Shown: piece by piece, positions 1 through 8,685 of the stretch
How the letters are laid out: the number at the start of each line of letters is the position of its first letter
Position numbering within the stretch: the stretch's first letter is position 1
DNA from: Psychromonas aquimarina ATCC BAA-1526
GTDB taxonomy: Bacteria > Pseudomonadota > Gammaproteobacteria > Enterobacterales > Psychromonadaceae
NCBI RefSeq assembly: GCF_000428725.1
Contig: NZ_AUAM01000031.1
Coordinates: 1-52,638 of the forward strand
DNA: 52,638 nucleotides
Direction of reading: 5' to 3'
Program-made: the position numbers and the translations under genes
Notes under the pieces: model-generated
What the model was told of the DNA's origin: nothing
Databases searched by the model: none
The model's input: only the letters and a program-made list of their open reading frames with translations

Positions 1-5
1 TATTC

Positions 6-81
6 GGGCCGTTAGCTCAGTTGGTAGAGCAGTGGACTTTTAATCCATTTGTCGAAGGTTCAAATCCTTCACGGCCCACCA
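6..81 (+). tRNA. tRNA-Lys (anticodon TTT)
   Basis: A 76-nt cloverleaf with a 7-bp acceptor stem (GGGCCGT pairing with ACGGCCC), a D-loop TTAGCTCAGTTGGTAGAGC, a CTTTTAA anticodon loop reading TTT, a GGTTCAAATCC T-arm, and an encoded ACCA end. The sequence closely follows the well known enterobacterial tRNA-Lys. It may be the last member of a tRNA cluster cut by the window edge; this cannot be seen from here. Confidence 0.97.
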
Positions 82-167
82 GTTCTCTCCTTGATAAAAA
101 CTCAAACTGCTATAACTACATAAATTTATTGATAATTATTTTTTTAATATAATTAAGACTATTTTAA

Positions 168-198
168 TTGTCGTTTTTATTCTTGAGCACGGTATAAT
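168..198 (+). promoter_or_regulatory. Putative sigma70 promoter of nadA
   Basis: A perfect -10 hexamer TATAAT lies at 193-198 and a weak -35 TTGTCG at 168-173, with a long 19-bp spacer. Transcription would start near 205, giving a short leader before nadA. No NadR-like operator was recognised. Confidence 0.45.
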
Positions 199-230
199 TT
201 GCACCCATTTTTAATATCTAAGAGACGATG

Positions 231-1289
231 ATGAGCAAATTCTCTCCCCTTGTTGGTTCTGATTATCCTTTCCCGGCAAAACCTGTTGTACTTTCAGAGC
301 AAGAGAAGATCGATTACAAAAATAAAATTAAGCAGTTATTAATCGAAAAAGATGCTGTTTTAGTTGCTCACTATTATACCGACCCTGAAATTCAGGCATT
401 AGCTGAAGAAACTGGCGGTTATGTTGCCGATTCACTGGAAATGGCCCGATTCGGCCGTGACCATCAGGCGTCAACGCTGATTATTGCCGGTGTTCGTTTT
501 ATGGGCGAAACAGCAAAAATTTTAACACCGCATAAAAATGTATTAATGCCGGAGCTGGAAGCGACATGTTCTTTAGATGTAGGCTGTCCGATTGAAAGTT
601 TCAGTGAGTTCTGCGACCAGCACCCGGACCGTACCGTTGTTGTTTATGCAAATACATCTGCAGCTGTTAAAGCTCGTGCCGACTGGGTTGTTACTTCGAG
701 CATTGCATTAGAGATTGTTGAGCACCTTGACAGTGAAGACAAAAAAATCATCTGGGGACCAGATCGTCACCTCGGCAGTTATATAAAAGCAAAAACCCAA
801 GCGGATATGCTGATGTGGCAGGGCGACTGTATTGTTCATGATGAGTTTAAAGCCAGTGCACTGCGTGATATGAAAGCTGTATATCCAGATGCTGCTGTAT
901 TAGTTCATCCTGAATCACCAGAGAGTGTTGTTAAACTGGCGGATGCGGTTGGTTCAACCAGCCAGCTGATAAAAGCTGCGCAAGAGCTTCCTAATAAACA
1001 GCTGATTGTGGCAACAGATACCGGTATCTTTTACAAGATGCAGCAGGCCTGCCCGGATAAAGAGATGCTGGCTGCACCAACTGCCGGTAACGGCGCGACA
1101 TGCCGCAGCTGCGCACACTGCCCGTGGATGGCGATGAACGGTCTTAAAGCGATTTATGACTCATTAAACGATGCCTCTGGACATGAGATTGATGTTGATC
1201 CGGAAGTTGCACAAGGTGCGTTAGTTTCTTTAAACCGCATGCTGGACTTTGCGGCTGAGCAGCAGTTAAAAGTTAAAGGTAATGCTTAA
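231..1289 (+). CDS. nadA: Quinolinate synthase NadA
   Basis: Condenses iminoaspartate (from NadB) with dihydroxyacetone phosphate to quinolinate in de novo NAD synthesis; cytosolic [4Fe-4S] enzyme. The 352-residue protein matches the E. coli type in length. Cluster ligands are visible as C113 (CSLDVGCP), C200 (GDCIVHDEF) and C297 (CRSCAHCPW), the same numbering as in the E. coli enzyme. Two ATGs stand in tandem at 228 and 231; the AAGAG Shine-Dalgarno at 220-224 is better spaced (6 nt) for the second, which is chosen here. Other substrate-contacting blocks such as [10 protein letters not shown] and [11 protein letters not shown] are intact. It is monocistronic; nadB is not in the window. Confidence 0.97.
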   Translation: MSKFSPLVGSDYPFPAKPVVLSEQEKIDYKNKIKQLLIEKDAVLVAHYYTDPEIQALAEETGGYVADSLEMARFGRDHQASTLIIAGVRFMGETAKILTPHKNVLMPELEATCSLDVGCPIESFSEFCDQHPDRTVVVYANTSAAVKARADWVVTSSIALEIVEHLDSEDKKIIWGPDRHLGSYIKAKTQADMLMWQGDCIVHDEFKASALRDMKAVYPDAAVLVHPESPESVVKLADAVGSTSQLIKAAQELPNKQLIVATDTGIFYKMQQACPDKEMLAAPTAGNGATCRSCAHCPWMAMNGLKAIYDSLNDASGHEIDVDPEVAQGALVSLNRMLDFAAEQQLKVKGNA

Positions 1290-1410
1290 TATTTATTGAG
1301 CATTTAATATTTAAAAGCAGCTTTGCTTTATTAAATGATTTAAAATCAAAAACTGTTATTCGATTTGTATTATTAAACTACTTCGCTGAGTTTATTGGTA
1401 CCGTTTGAAA

Positions 1411-1486
1411 ACCAGCATGAACAATAATTACGGGTGCTGATAATCACAGTGAATATGCTGGTGATTGTCAGGATCTCAAACAATCA
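1411..1486. repeat. Nested inverted repeats upstream of the methyltransferase gene
   Basis: Three overlapping inverted repeats are packed into 76 bp. ACCAGCAT (1411-1418) pairs with ATGCTGGT (1455-1462). CTGATAATCAC (1437-1447) pairs with GTGATTGTCAG (1461-1471), 10 of 11 positions. TGATTGT (1462-1468) pairs with ACAATCA (1480-1486). They cannot all form at once, so they could be alternative hairpins in the leader or operator half-sites. They end 15 bp before the ATG at 1502. Confidence 0.5.
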
Positions 1487-1501
1487 GTATTGGAATAAGT
1501 A

Positions 1502-2647
1502 ATGAATTACAAAGTAGGCAGTTTATTTGCAGGTGTAGGCGGCGTTTGTCTTGGTTTTAAAAATGCTAGTCATGAAAGTGCTAATTATGAATTAGTGTGG
1601 GCAAATGAAATGGATGCACACGCCTCAAAAACCTACCAGTTGAATTTTGAACATGATCTGATTGTTGGTGATATTGAAAAAATTGTTAAACCTGAACGTG
1701 CCGAAAACGCTCAAGAACAACTGCATTTTGAAAATAAAAAACAGCAGATTTTAGCACAGCCGATCGATATTTTAACCGGTGGTTTCCCTTGCCAGGCTTT
1801 TAGTATCGCCGGAGCCCGCAAAGGTTTTGATGATCAGCGTGGTAATCTTTTTTACAGCATTATTAATTTAGTGTCGGATCTTGAAAAAACGTCGCATAAA
1901 CCGCGTATTTTATTTTTGGAAAATGTAAAAAATCTGCGCGGTCATGATAAAGGTAATACCTATCAGGTGATCAAGCAGGAAATTGAACGCATTGGTTATA
2001 CGGTTAAAGATGTCGTATTAAATACTAAAGAATATACAAACTTACCGCAGAATCGTGAGCGTATGTTTATTGTCTGTTTCTTAAATGAAGCCGATGCACA
2101 GCGTTTTACTATGTTTGATCGTTTACATGAGTTTAAGAAAGATCATTCAGAAGTAAACCGACGCGACAATATCAGCCGGGTGCTGGATCTGAAAGCTGAT
2201 AAATCGAAGCTGCAGTCTTATTATTACAGCAGAGATAAATACCCGAATTATTTTATCAGCGAATCTGAGTACGCTTCGCTGCCTGCTGCTAAACGCAGAA
2301 AAGAGCGTATTAATATCACCGAGCAGATTGATCAGGAGTTTGAATTTTACCAGGTACGACGCGGTATGTATGTGCGCAAAAACTCCAGCGGTGTCTGCCC
2401 TACATTAACGGCTAATATGGGTACCGGCGGTCATAATGTTGCTTTAATTAAAGTTAAAGACGGTGTACGCAAATTAACTCCGGCGGAAACATTCAAACTG
2501 CAGGGGTTTCCTGTGGGTAACGGTTATCAGCTGCCGGAAAATATGTCTAACGGACATCTGTACAAGCAGGCGGGAAATGCCGTATCCGTGGATGTAATAA
2601 CTTTAATCGCTAATGAAATATTGAATGTTTTACAGGCGGGTGATTAG
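1502..2647 (+). CDS. DNA (cytosine-5-)-methyltransferase, apparently solitary
   Basis: Transfers a methyl group from S-adenosylmethionine to C5 of cytosine in a specific DNA site. All diagnostic C5-MTase motifs are present in 381 residues: motif I FAGVGG (residues 9-14, SAM binding), motif IV GGFPCQAFS with catalytic C97, motif VI ENV (140-142), motif VIII QNRER (183-187), and motif X GNAVSVDV near the C-terminus. The target-recognition region lies about residues 200-310; its specificity cannot be read by eye. No restriction endonuclease, Vsr nuclease or controller protein is adjacent: nadA precedes it and a yehS-like gene follows. It may therefore be an orphan, regulatory methylase, or the survivor of a lost restriction-modification system. 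Confidence 0.95.
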   Translation: MNYKVGSLFAGVGGVCLGFKNASHESANYELVWANEMDAHASKTYQLNFEHDLIVGDIEKIVKPERAENAQEQLHFENKKQQILAQPIDILTGGFPCQAFSIAGARKGFDDQRGNLFYSIINLVSDLEKTSHKPRILFLENVKNLRGHDKGNTYQVIKQEIERIGYTVKDVVLNTKEYTNLPQNRERMFIVCFLNEADAQRFTMFDRLHEFKKDHSEVNRRDNISRVLDLKADKSKLQSYYYSRDKYPNYFISESEYASLPAAKRRKERINITEQIDQEFEFYQVRRGMYVRKNSSGVCPTLTANMGTGGHNVALIKVKDGVRKLTPAETFKLQGFPVGNGYQLPENMSNGHLYKQAGNAVSVDVITLIANEILNVLQAGD

Positions 2648-2711
2648 CGCCCGGCTTGAATATTCTGTATAGTACGCCCCTTTATTATTACCTACTAACT
2701 ATTGAGAAATT

Positions 2712-3194
2712 ATGATCACTAATGATGTTTTACGACGTGTACGTTATGCGTTACAACTTAACGATAAAAAAATGTTAGAAATTTTTGCGTCTGTCGATAA
2801 TGCAATTGATGAAAATTACCTGCATAGCATCATGGCAAAAGAGGGTGAAGATAATTTTGTATTCTGTCGTGACAGTCTTTTATCTTTATTCTTAGACGGC
2901 CTTATCAATGAAAAACGCGGTAAAAAAGAGGGCTCCAGCCCGATTATTCTTCCTGCTAAAGCGGTAATGCCGAATAATGATATTTTACGTAAATTACGTA
3001 TTGCCCTGAATTTCAAAGAAGAAGATATGCTGGCTGCATTAGACTCTGCTGAATTCCCGGTTTCAAAATCAGAGCTGTCTGCATTATTCAGAAAGAAAGA
3101 TCACCGCAACTATAAAGTATGCGGCGACCAGTTATTACGCAACTTCTTAAACGGTATTACCAAACGTTTCCGCGGTACGGAAGGCGAAGCTTAA
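2712..3194 (+). CDS. yehS: DUF1456 family protein, YehS-like
   Basis: A 160-residue cytosolic protein made of two copies of the DUF1456 module. The first begins NDVLRRVRYALQLNDKKM (residues 4-21) and the second NDILRKLRIALNFKEEDM (about residues 88-105). Each is followed by a conserved helix-turn-helix-like stretch ending FLDGLI or FLNGIT. The molecular function of this widespread family is not established. The gene is alone in its transcription unit, ending in a strong terminator at 3223. Confidence 0.85.
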   Translation: MITNDVLRRVRYALQLNDKKMLEIFASVDNAIDENYLHSIMAKEGEDNFVFCRDSLLSLFLDGLINEKRGKKEGSSPIILPAKAVMPNNDILRKLRIALNFKEEDMLAALDSAEFPVSKSELSALFRKKDHRNYKVCGDQLLRNFLNGITKRFRGTEGEA

Positions 3195-3198
3195 ACGT

Positions 3199-5601
3199 TC
3201 ACTTCATTGGTGCATTAAGAAGACCGAGTCTCAAAACTCGGTTTTTTTGTATCTGCCCGGCAGAACTGCTCTCTTTTGGTGTCTTTACCCTAAATATTTT
3301 TGATGCCCATTCAACTTTTTCCCCGTTACTGAGGTTGGCCGTAATTGAGCCCGCTGGAATACGCTCACCATTCGCTACTGTCTGCATTCTGGAAGAGTAG
3401 TTGGCAATAATTCGGCTGCCGTCACTGAAAGTTGTCTGCTGTACTAGTCCGTTTTTTGAAAGCCATTCAAATTTCTCTAGTTTCTCATCCCACAACACCT
3501 GGTGAATTGGCATAAATCCCTGCTGATAGTGCTTTAGTGCTTTAATACGAGGGGCATATTTAGAGTTCGCTTCAGTGCGGTTTAAGTGAACCATAGCCGG
3601 GGTATTGTAGAGCATGCTGGTTAAGTCCCGCTGCATCTGAACATTAGAGAATTTTAAACTGTCATTATGCCAGTGGTGACTGTTGTTCAGCTCATTATGA
3701 AAGACGGTTTGATAGAGCGGTATCTTGTACTGCGGGGCAAAAAGCAGTTCTTTGTAAGGTGTCTTCACCTGCGCATTTTTAAAAAAATACGCGGGTTTAT
3801 GATCCGGATACCAGGCCCCTAAAAAGTAAGGTGACTGGCGATCTTTATACATCTCATTATCGCTCCAGCCAAAACCAGTGGTTTCCATTCCATGAGCGAA
3901 TGCAATGCCTGCTGTTGTCAGCGAATTTCCATCTTCTGAGCCCAGCACTACATCCTGCTTGTCGACTATCCACTGCATACGCTCATTAAACGCTTTAAGC
4001 ATATCAGTCTCGTTCATACCTTTGTTTTGATATGCGTAGTCTTCCCTGACCATGCCCGTTGCGTCAACATCAAGAAACAAACTATTGAACCGGCCGTATT
4101 TAATTATGTCTTGAATGCGCTGCTGGACATATTCTCTTCCACAGGCCGGATTCAGATAAAAGCCGTTTCCGCGAAAGCCTTTTTTCCGGCTGCCGTCAGC
4201 GTTTTCGATGGCGCAGTTAAGGCGCATATGTTTCGGCAGCTGAGCCGTTAACCAGTTGTCGTTGAGCCCCGGTGGAACAGCGGTATTGTAGGAATCATAA
4301 GTGCCGATCAGGTAACCGGCACTTTTGGCCTGTTCCACAACTTGAGGCTGATAAAACGCCGACGTCCATTTGTCTACTCCCAGCCATAGTTTTTTCAGAC
4401 CCGCCTGCTCAAGGTTATTCACCATACCTTTAGAAATTGCCTGCCCCCAAAGTTCATTGGCAATTAGGTACTGTCCCGCATAGCGGACAAGGTACTCCTT
4501 TTGTTTCTGGGCTGTCTGGTACTGATCTTCGATATAATTGCTGTCTTGAGCTTTTGCTTTAACCTTAATCTTTTCTTTTAGCGAGTCAGCAATGCTGTCG
4601 ACCAGCACCCGCTTGTTATATCTATTTAACCTGTCTATGCCTTTTCGTAGTTTTTTAAGTGTTTTTTCTGCTTCAGCTGTTACTTTGAGATCGTTCTGTC
4701 CGAAATACCACTCTTTTAATCCCCACCAGTCTGACACATCTTCTACTGATAATAATTCACTGCCGAAGAGATAAACATGAGTTGCGCCGATTAAGCGTTC
4801 AAGCTTAGGCTGTTTAGCAAGTTTTTGAGAAAGAGAAATCGCTAAACCTTGTTCTTCACGCCATCTTCGATAGCGCTTAGCCCCGGAAAGAGGCTCACTT
4901 CCCAGCGATATCAGCAGCTCAAAGGGTTCATTTTTGTTCAATACAGTAAAGCTGTGGCTTGCCTGCATATCACTTTTACTGCCGCTGATAGTAAAGTTCA
5001 AGCTGTTATTAGCTGCAGTAACCAGCTGGTAATTCACATACTGCGGTATTGCGCTTTTATTGCTTAACGGCTGCGACTGCGCAGTCCAAAAGGGCATTTT
5101 CAGATCTTGCGTGGTATTGCTCGGAGAATAATTATCCTGCAGATATTTAGCCCAGACAGCATGATTCGTCGGTATGCGCATACCTTCATTAAAGGGCAGA
5201 TACAGGGTTTGAGTACTTTCTTCAGGTAGATTAAACCAAGTCAGTTTCAGTGGTTTTTGTCTTTGGATAGTTTGTATTTCAGATGCATCAAATCGAATCA
5301 GCAGTTCACCCTTGTTGAGTTTGGTGTAGACCCTTATCTTACTCGGGATTAGTGTCCAGGCTGCAGAATCTGCAGATAGTTTTGAATGGTTAGCGGCTAA
5401 CTGAGGCAGCTTTGCTGCTGTAAGAGCCCCCTGGTTAACAGGGATCTGCGTTCCTTTTTTCTGCCATAAAATTTCCAGGCTGTCCGGATTAATCTGCACA
5501 GTCTGCTTACCTTCGGAAAGTTCAATGATGCCGCCGCTGCTTGATGACGCTGCAAATAATGTTACCAAGCCAATTAACTGTCTTTTAAGTTGAGTTTTCA
5601 T
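3199..5601 (-). CDS. Secreted putative glycoside hydrolase (GH101/GH129/DUF5696-like)
   Basis: An 800-residue protein with an N-terminal export signal (basic MKTQLKRQ, then a hydrophobic stretch to about residue 24). The N-terminal third looks like beta-sandwich. A middle region carries TIM-barrel-type motifs: YDSYNTAVPP, FLDVDATG (509-516) and LGSEDGN (E556, D557), then AHGMETTGFGW. The pairing of an LDVDATG aspartate with a following SEDG acid is reminiscent of GH129/GH101-type glycosidases and DUF5696 proteins, so D511 or D513 and E556 are candidate catalytic residues. The family assignment is from memory of motifs. The substrate is unknown; an envelope or extracellular polysaccharide is likely given secretion and the upstream vxr-like operon. 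It starts 76 bp after the vxrC-like gene, with a vxr-type repeat in that gap. The last codons overlap the opposing yehS terminator. Confidence 0.55.
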   Translation of the reverse strand: MKTQLKRQLIGLVTLFAASSSSGGIIELSEGKQTVQINPDSLEILWQKKGTQIPVNQGALTAAKLPQLAANHSKLSADSAAWTLIPSKIRVYTKLNKGELLIRFDASEIQTIQRQKPLKLTWFNLPEESTQTLYLPFNEGMRIPTNHAVWAKYLQDNYSPSNTTQDLKMPFWTAQSQPLSNKSAIPQYVNYQLVTAANNSLNFTISGSKSDMQASHSFTVLNKNEPFELLISLGSEPLSGAKRYRRWREEQGLAISLSQKLAKQPKLERLIGATHVYLFGSELLSVEDVSDWWGLKEWYFGQNDLKVTAEAEKTLKKLRKGIDRLNRYNKRVLVDSIADSLKEKIKVKAKAQDSNYIEDQYQTAQKQKEYLVRYAGQYLIANELWGQAISKGMVNNLEQAGLKKLWLGVDKWTSAFYQPQVVEQAKSAGYLIGTYDSYNTAVPPGLNDNWLTAQLPKHMRLNCAIENADGSRKKGFRGNGFYLNPACGREYVQQRIQDIIKYGRFNSLFLDVDATGMVREDYAYQNKGMNETDMLKAFNERMQWIVDKQDVVLGSEDGNSLTTAGIAFAHGMETTGFGWSDNEMYKDRQSPYFLGAWYPDHKPAYFFKNAQVKTPYKELLFAPQYKIPLYQTVFHNELNNSHHWHNDSLKFSNVQMQRDLTSMLYNTPAMVHLNRTEANSKYAPRIKALKHYQQGFMPIHQVLWDEKLEKFEWLSKNGLVQQTTFSDGSRIIANYSSRMQTVANGERIPAGSITANLSNGEKVEWASKIFRVKTPKESSSAGQIQKNRVLRLGLLNAPMK
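3223..3248 (+). terminator. Rho-independent terminator of the yehS-like gene
   Basis: ACCGAGT (3223-3229) pairs with ACTCGGT (3236-3242) around a 6-nt loop, followed by seven T. It lies inside the last codons of the convergent gene that ends at 3199, so it is also protein-coding on the other strand. Confidence 0.85.
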
Positions 5602-5655
5602 CTAATAGTTACCGTGATATAAGTGTAAGTCTATTACACCCGAAGTAACTGCTAG

Positions 5656-5674
5656 AAATGTCACCACTATGTCT
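5656..5674 (-). promoter_or_regulatory. Direct-repeat element upstream of the glycosidase gene
   Basis: On the minus strand the site reads AGACATAGTGGTGACATTT: two GACAT half-sites exactly 11 bp apart, one helical turn, as expected for an OmpR-type dimer. It aligns at 14 of 19 positions with the element at 8708-8726 in front of the vxrA-like gene, including a common GGTGACA block. Confidence 0.45.
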
Positions 5675-5677
5675 CTA

Positions 5678-6526
5678 TTAAAACTGGTAGTATCCGGCAG
5701 GAACAGTGAGCCTCTGCAGGTACTCGACTTTCACTCCCCCCTGATATTCATAAGTTGAAACTGTTGTGCTCAGCCACTTAGCATTTTCTGGTTGAGGACC
5801 CGGCGGCTGAGGCTGGTTTTGCCCGTTGACTGAAACAGGCTGCGGCCATCCGATTATCTGGAAGTTCTGAGTGAACCATTGCCAGGTCACTTTTGCAGGT
5901 GCGCAGCCGGAGGAAGGTGTCGGCAGATAAACGGCAAGAGGGCTTTGTGTATCATTAATCAGTTCAAGCCAATTGCCCTCTTTATTTCTGCTTAGCACTA
6001 AGGGGTAGATCAAATCTGCAATATGCAGTTCAAAATATCCCGGCTTGGGCAGATTCAAAAGTTCATTGCTTTCTACCTCAATATAATCATCTTGTGGTGC
6101 AGCTGTTATGCCGCTTAACCAAACTTTTCCCCGTCGGTCAGTCAGTTCAACCCGGGTGCCTTGGGGAGGGTTTTCTATTGCAACCTTTAGCTGAAAGCTT
6201 TGTTGTACGAGATTGGTTTTCTGCTGCAGTGATAATTTTATTCTATATCGATTTTTGTTGTCAGTATGAACACTTGAAGAAAGTAACCTGCCGCATTGCG
6301 TTTTTTCAATAATAGCATTTTTAACCGCTGACCAGTGAGCTGGATTGATCTCCTGCTCGGCTAATGCAAGCTGCATTTCCTGCCAGGCAAGTTCAGGATT
6401 GTTATTTGCCAAAGCTGAATAGGCAGACGCTAACGGCGTTTCAGCAAACCAGTTATCTGCTGGCGAGTTCGTTGACAGGGCCGCTATAAAAGCTGCCAGT
6501 AAATGTATTAATAGTTTTGAGGGCAT
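5678..6526 (-). CDS. DUF2861 family protein, VxrC-like
   Basis: A 282-residue exported protein: signal peptide MPSKLLIHLLAAFIAALSTNSPA, then a mature part that is likely periplasmic. It has two cysteines (near residues 78 and 208) that could form a disulfide. The start codon overlaps the stop of the response regulator by one base (TGATG), showing translational coupling. In Vibrio the DUF2861 protein follows the VxrA/VxrB (WigK/WigR) pair as VxrC; the same order here supports the assignment. Function is not established; a role in sensing or modulating envelope stress is inferred from linkage. The next Vibrio genes, vxrD (DUF3019) and vxrE, are absent and a putative glycosidase takes their place. 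Confidence 0.7.
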   Translation of the reverse strand: MPSKLLIHLLAAFIAALSTNSPADNWFAETPLASAYSALANNNPELAWQEMQLALAEQEINPAHWSAVKNAIIEKTQCGRLLSSSVHTDNKNRYRIKLSLQQKTNLVQQSFQLKVAIENPPQGTRVELTDRRGKVWLSGITAAPQDDYIEVESNELLNLPKPGYFELHIADLIYPLVLSRNKEGNWLELINDTQSPLAVYLPTPSSGCAPAKVTWQWFTQNFQIIGWPQPVSVNGQNQPQPPGPQPENAKWLSTTVSTYEYQGGVKVEYLQRLTVPAGYYQF

Positions 6527-7176
6527 CAGCCTTCTACCTCTTTTAAGCGATAACCCACACCACGTAATGTTTCGATATCAAGCGGCGGCAGTTTCTGCCT
6601 TAAATGCAGAATATGGTTATCTACGGTGCGGGTGGAAGGAAAAGCCTGAAATCCCCAAATTTTGTTGAGCAGTTCATCGCGATGAAATACTCGTCCCTGG
6701 TTCTGTACAAATAAGATCAGTAGTTGAAACTCTTTTGGTTTCAAATGGATCTCTTTGCCATGAAAGCATATTCTGCGTGTTGATAAATCAATACTGAGCG
6801 CTTTATAACAGAGTTTTGCTTCGCCAAGCGGTCTAAGCTGTACCTGGATTCGAGCCAGCAGTTCCTGATGAGAGAAGGGTTTAACCATGTAATCTTTCGC
6901 ACCGGCCTGCAGTCCCTCAATTCGCTGTTCCACTTCTATTTTTGCCGTGAGAACGATCACCGGAAGTGCTTTTTTCATCAGCTGTTCGGGCAGCCAGATT
7001 AGGCTGTCCCCTTCAGGAAGCTGGCGATCCAGAATCACTAAATCTGCAGTAAACCAAGCGCTTTTAGCTTGTTGTGCATCTTTCGCCCAGCAGCATTGAT
7101 AGCCCTGTTCCATAATAAATTTCGACAGGCCTTCACCAAGCAATATATCATCTTCAACCAGCAGAATATTTATCAC
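6526..7176 (-). CDS. vxrB: OmpR-family response regulator, VxrB/WigR-like
   Basis: A 216-residue two-domain regulator. The receiver domain (1-115) has the acidic pocket E8-D9-D10, phospho-acceptor D50 (LVILDRQLP) and the KPF lysine loop. The C-terminal winged helix includes LKPKEFQLLILF and TRTVDNHILHLRQKL, ending RGVGYRL as in OmpR/PhoB proteins. It begins with GTG overlapping the kinase stop (GTGA) and overlaps the next gene by one base, so the three genes are a tightly coupled operon. By analogy with Vibrio cholerae VxrAB/WigKR it would control cell-wall stress responses; that specific role is inferred from the DUF3404 kinase and DUF2861 neighbours. Confidence 0.85.
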   Translation of the reverse strand: MINILLVEDDILLGEGLSKFIMEQGYQCCWAKDAQQAKSAWFTADLVILDRQLPEGDSLIWLPEQLMKKALPVIVLTAKIEVEQRIEGLQAGAKDYMVKPFSHQELLARIQVQLRPLGEAKLCYKALSIDLSTRRICFHGKEIHLKPKEFQLLILFVQNQGRVFHRDELLNKIWGFQAFPSTRTVDNHILHLRQKLPPLDIETLRGVGYRLKEVEG

Positions 7177-8678
7177 AACGGCAGCTCCAGGGTAAAACGA
7201 GTCGGATTACGGCTGCAGATCAGCCTGCCTCCCATTTTATTCATCAGTCGAGCGACAATCGTCAGGCCAATGCCCATATTGCCGCTTGATTTTTTATTGG
7301 ATTGAGTAAATTGTATTACTCTTCTTTGCCAAAAAGAGGGAAAATTGCCTTGGTTTTGAACTTCAATAGTCAGCTTCTTATTTACTGCCGCTGTGACAGA
7401 GACTGCTCCTTTTCCGTGTTGAAGTGCGTTACGGAGCAGATTATCCAGGCAGATGCCTAACCAGTAGAAAGGCAGGGTTAACTGCGCGTCATCTGCTAAC
7501 TGGTAATCTAATTTATGTTTCTTCAGTAAATGTTCAAGCCATTCTGAGAGGTAAGCCGTTTGATATTGGAAGCGCTCCCCGGGATTTGCGCTTAAAAAAC
7601 CTTTGCTGGTTTCAGTCAGCTGCGCGAGTCTCTGGTAGTCAGCCAGCAGGCGGCCGAATGTCAGCTGGGTATCTTTATTAAGATAATCGTACTGATTTCG
7701 AAACTGTTCAACGGTAAATCCTAAACTGGAGACTGGTGTTCTTAATTCATGAGTAAGAAGCTGTAAAATAAAGTAGCGCTCTTTGGCCTCTTCCCGCCTC
7801 TCAAGCGCACTTTTTACAGCAATAAACAGGATAGAAAGGCCAAGCAGTACGATTAATATGCTGCTCCATTGAACCCTATTGTCCAGCTGCTCAATACAGA
7901 GGTTGGAATAACGGTAAGCACAGCTTTTTCCTGTCTCGCCGTTTGCAGGGATCGTACTTATCTGCAGGGCAAGCCTGTCCGCCAGTGCGCTCCATTGTTT
8001 TTCTTCAATAGCTGAGATACCCGTTTGGCTGTTTAACCACAGCCTGCCGTCCTGTGCTAAATAGGAATGATAACCGGAAAGCAGGGCATCACTGCCTTTG
8101 GCTGTTAAGCCTGAAAAATCATTATAAAGAGGATGAAGCGGGTTTGCTAACGTCAGAGCGCCTTTAAACGAAGCCAGAAACTTCTCTGCTTCTCTTGAGG
8201 TTGTTTTGTTAAGAAATGCAAGGTACCTGTCCGCATAACTGCCGCCAGCCGGGTGTATTTTTTCCCCTTTGTTAAACCAGTTGTTATTGAGCAGTGCGCC
8301 TTGACATAAGGACAGTTCGAACTCGATAGCGCGGGAAAAATTATTGTCAGAGTGCTGTGGTGATTCTTTTAACACACAGGACTTTTGAACTTGATGGATA
8401 AATATAATCTGCTCCCAGGTGTAATTAGAAAAATTCGGGTAGCTGCTGTCGCTTTTAAGTAAAGTTACGGGAAAAAGGCTTAGTTTATCCAGTTTAATCT
8501 GCGTCTGAAGCGGCAGCTTAGAAGCCAGCTCTATAAACTGCTGCCACTGACTCTGCAGACTGCCTGCCGGTTTATCAGCCTGCGGTAAAACAGCAAAAGA
8601 GCAGGCGGCTAAGGCTAAGCACAGAGCAAATATTTTTAAACTGTTTGATTTTATCAGATTTGTTTTATTGACTTGCAT
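7173..8678 (-). CDS. vxrA: DUF3404 sensor histidine kinase, VxrA/WigK-like
   Basis: A 501-residue inner-membrane kinase. A signal/anchor segment (about 13-30) is followed by a large periplasmic sensor (31-270), which I recognise as the DUF3404 type found in Vibrio VxrA. A second transmembrane helix spans 272-290. The HisKA box has H310 (LLTHELRTPVSSLG), followed by the ATP-binding domain with N-box NLLRNALQH and G-box NMGIGLTIV. The periplasmic part has several cysteines (C101, C125, C253, C261) that may form disulfides. No Shine-Dalgarno precedes the ATG at 8678, and a good -10 (TATACT) lies only 7 bp upstream, so the message may be leaderless or start further up. Confidence 0.88.
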   Translation of the reverse strand: MQVNKTNLIKSNSLKIFALCLALAACSFAVLPQADKPAGSLQSQWQQFIELASKLPLQTQIKLDKLSLFPVTLLKSDSSYPNFSNYTWEQIIFIHQVQKSCVLKESPQHSDNNFSRAIEFELSLCQGALLNNNWFNKGEKIHPAGGSYADRYLAFLNKTTSREAEKFLASFKGALTLANPLHPLYNDFSGLTAKGSDALLSGYHSYLAQDGRLWLNSQTGISAIEEKQWSALADRLALQISTIPANGETGKSCAYRYSNLCIEQLDNRVQWSSILIVLLGLSILFIAVKSALERREEAKERYFILQLLTHELRTPVSSLGFTVEQFRNQYDYLNKDTQLTFGRLLADYQRLAQLTETSKGFLSANPGERFQYQTAYLSEWLEHLLKKHKLDYQLADDAQLTLPFYWLGICLDNLLRNALQHGKGAVSVTAAVNKKLTIEVQNQGNFPSFWQRRVIQFTQSNKKSSGNMGIGLTIVARLMNKMGGRLICSRNPTRFTLELPL

Positions 8679-8685
8679 ATCGCAT

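Noticed and set aside
1502..3194. A restriction-modification or defence pair made of the methyltransferase and the following gene
   Set aside because: The following protein is a DUF1456/YehS-like double module, not a nuclease, and the two appear to be separate transcription units.
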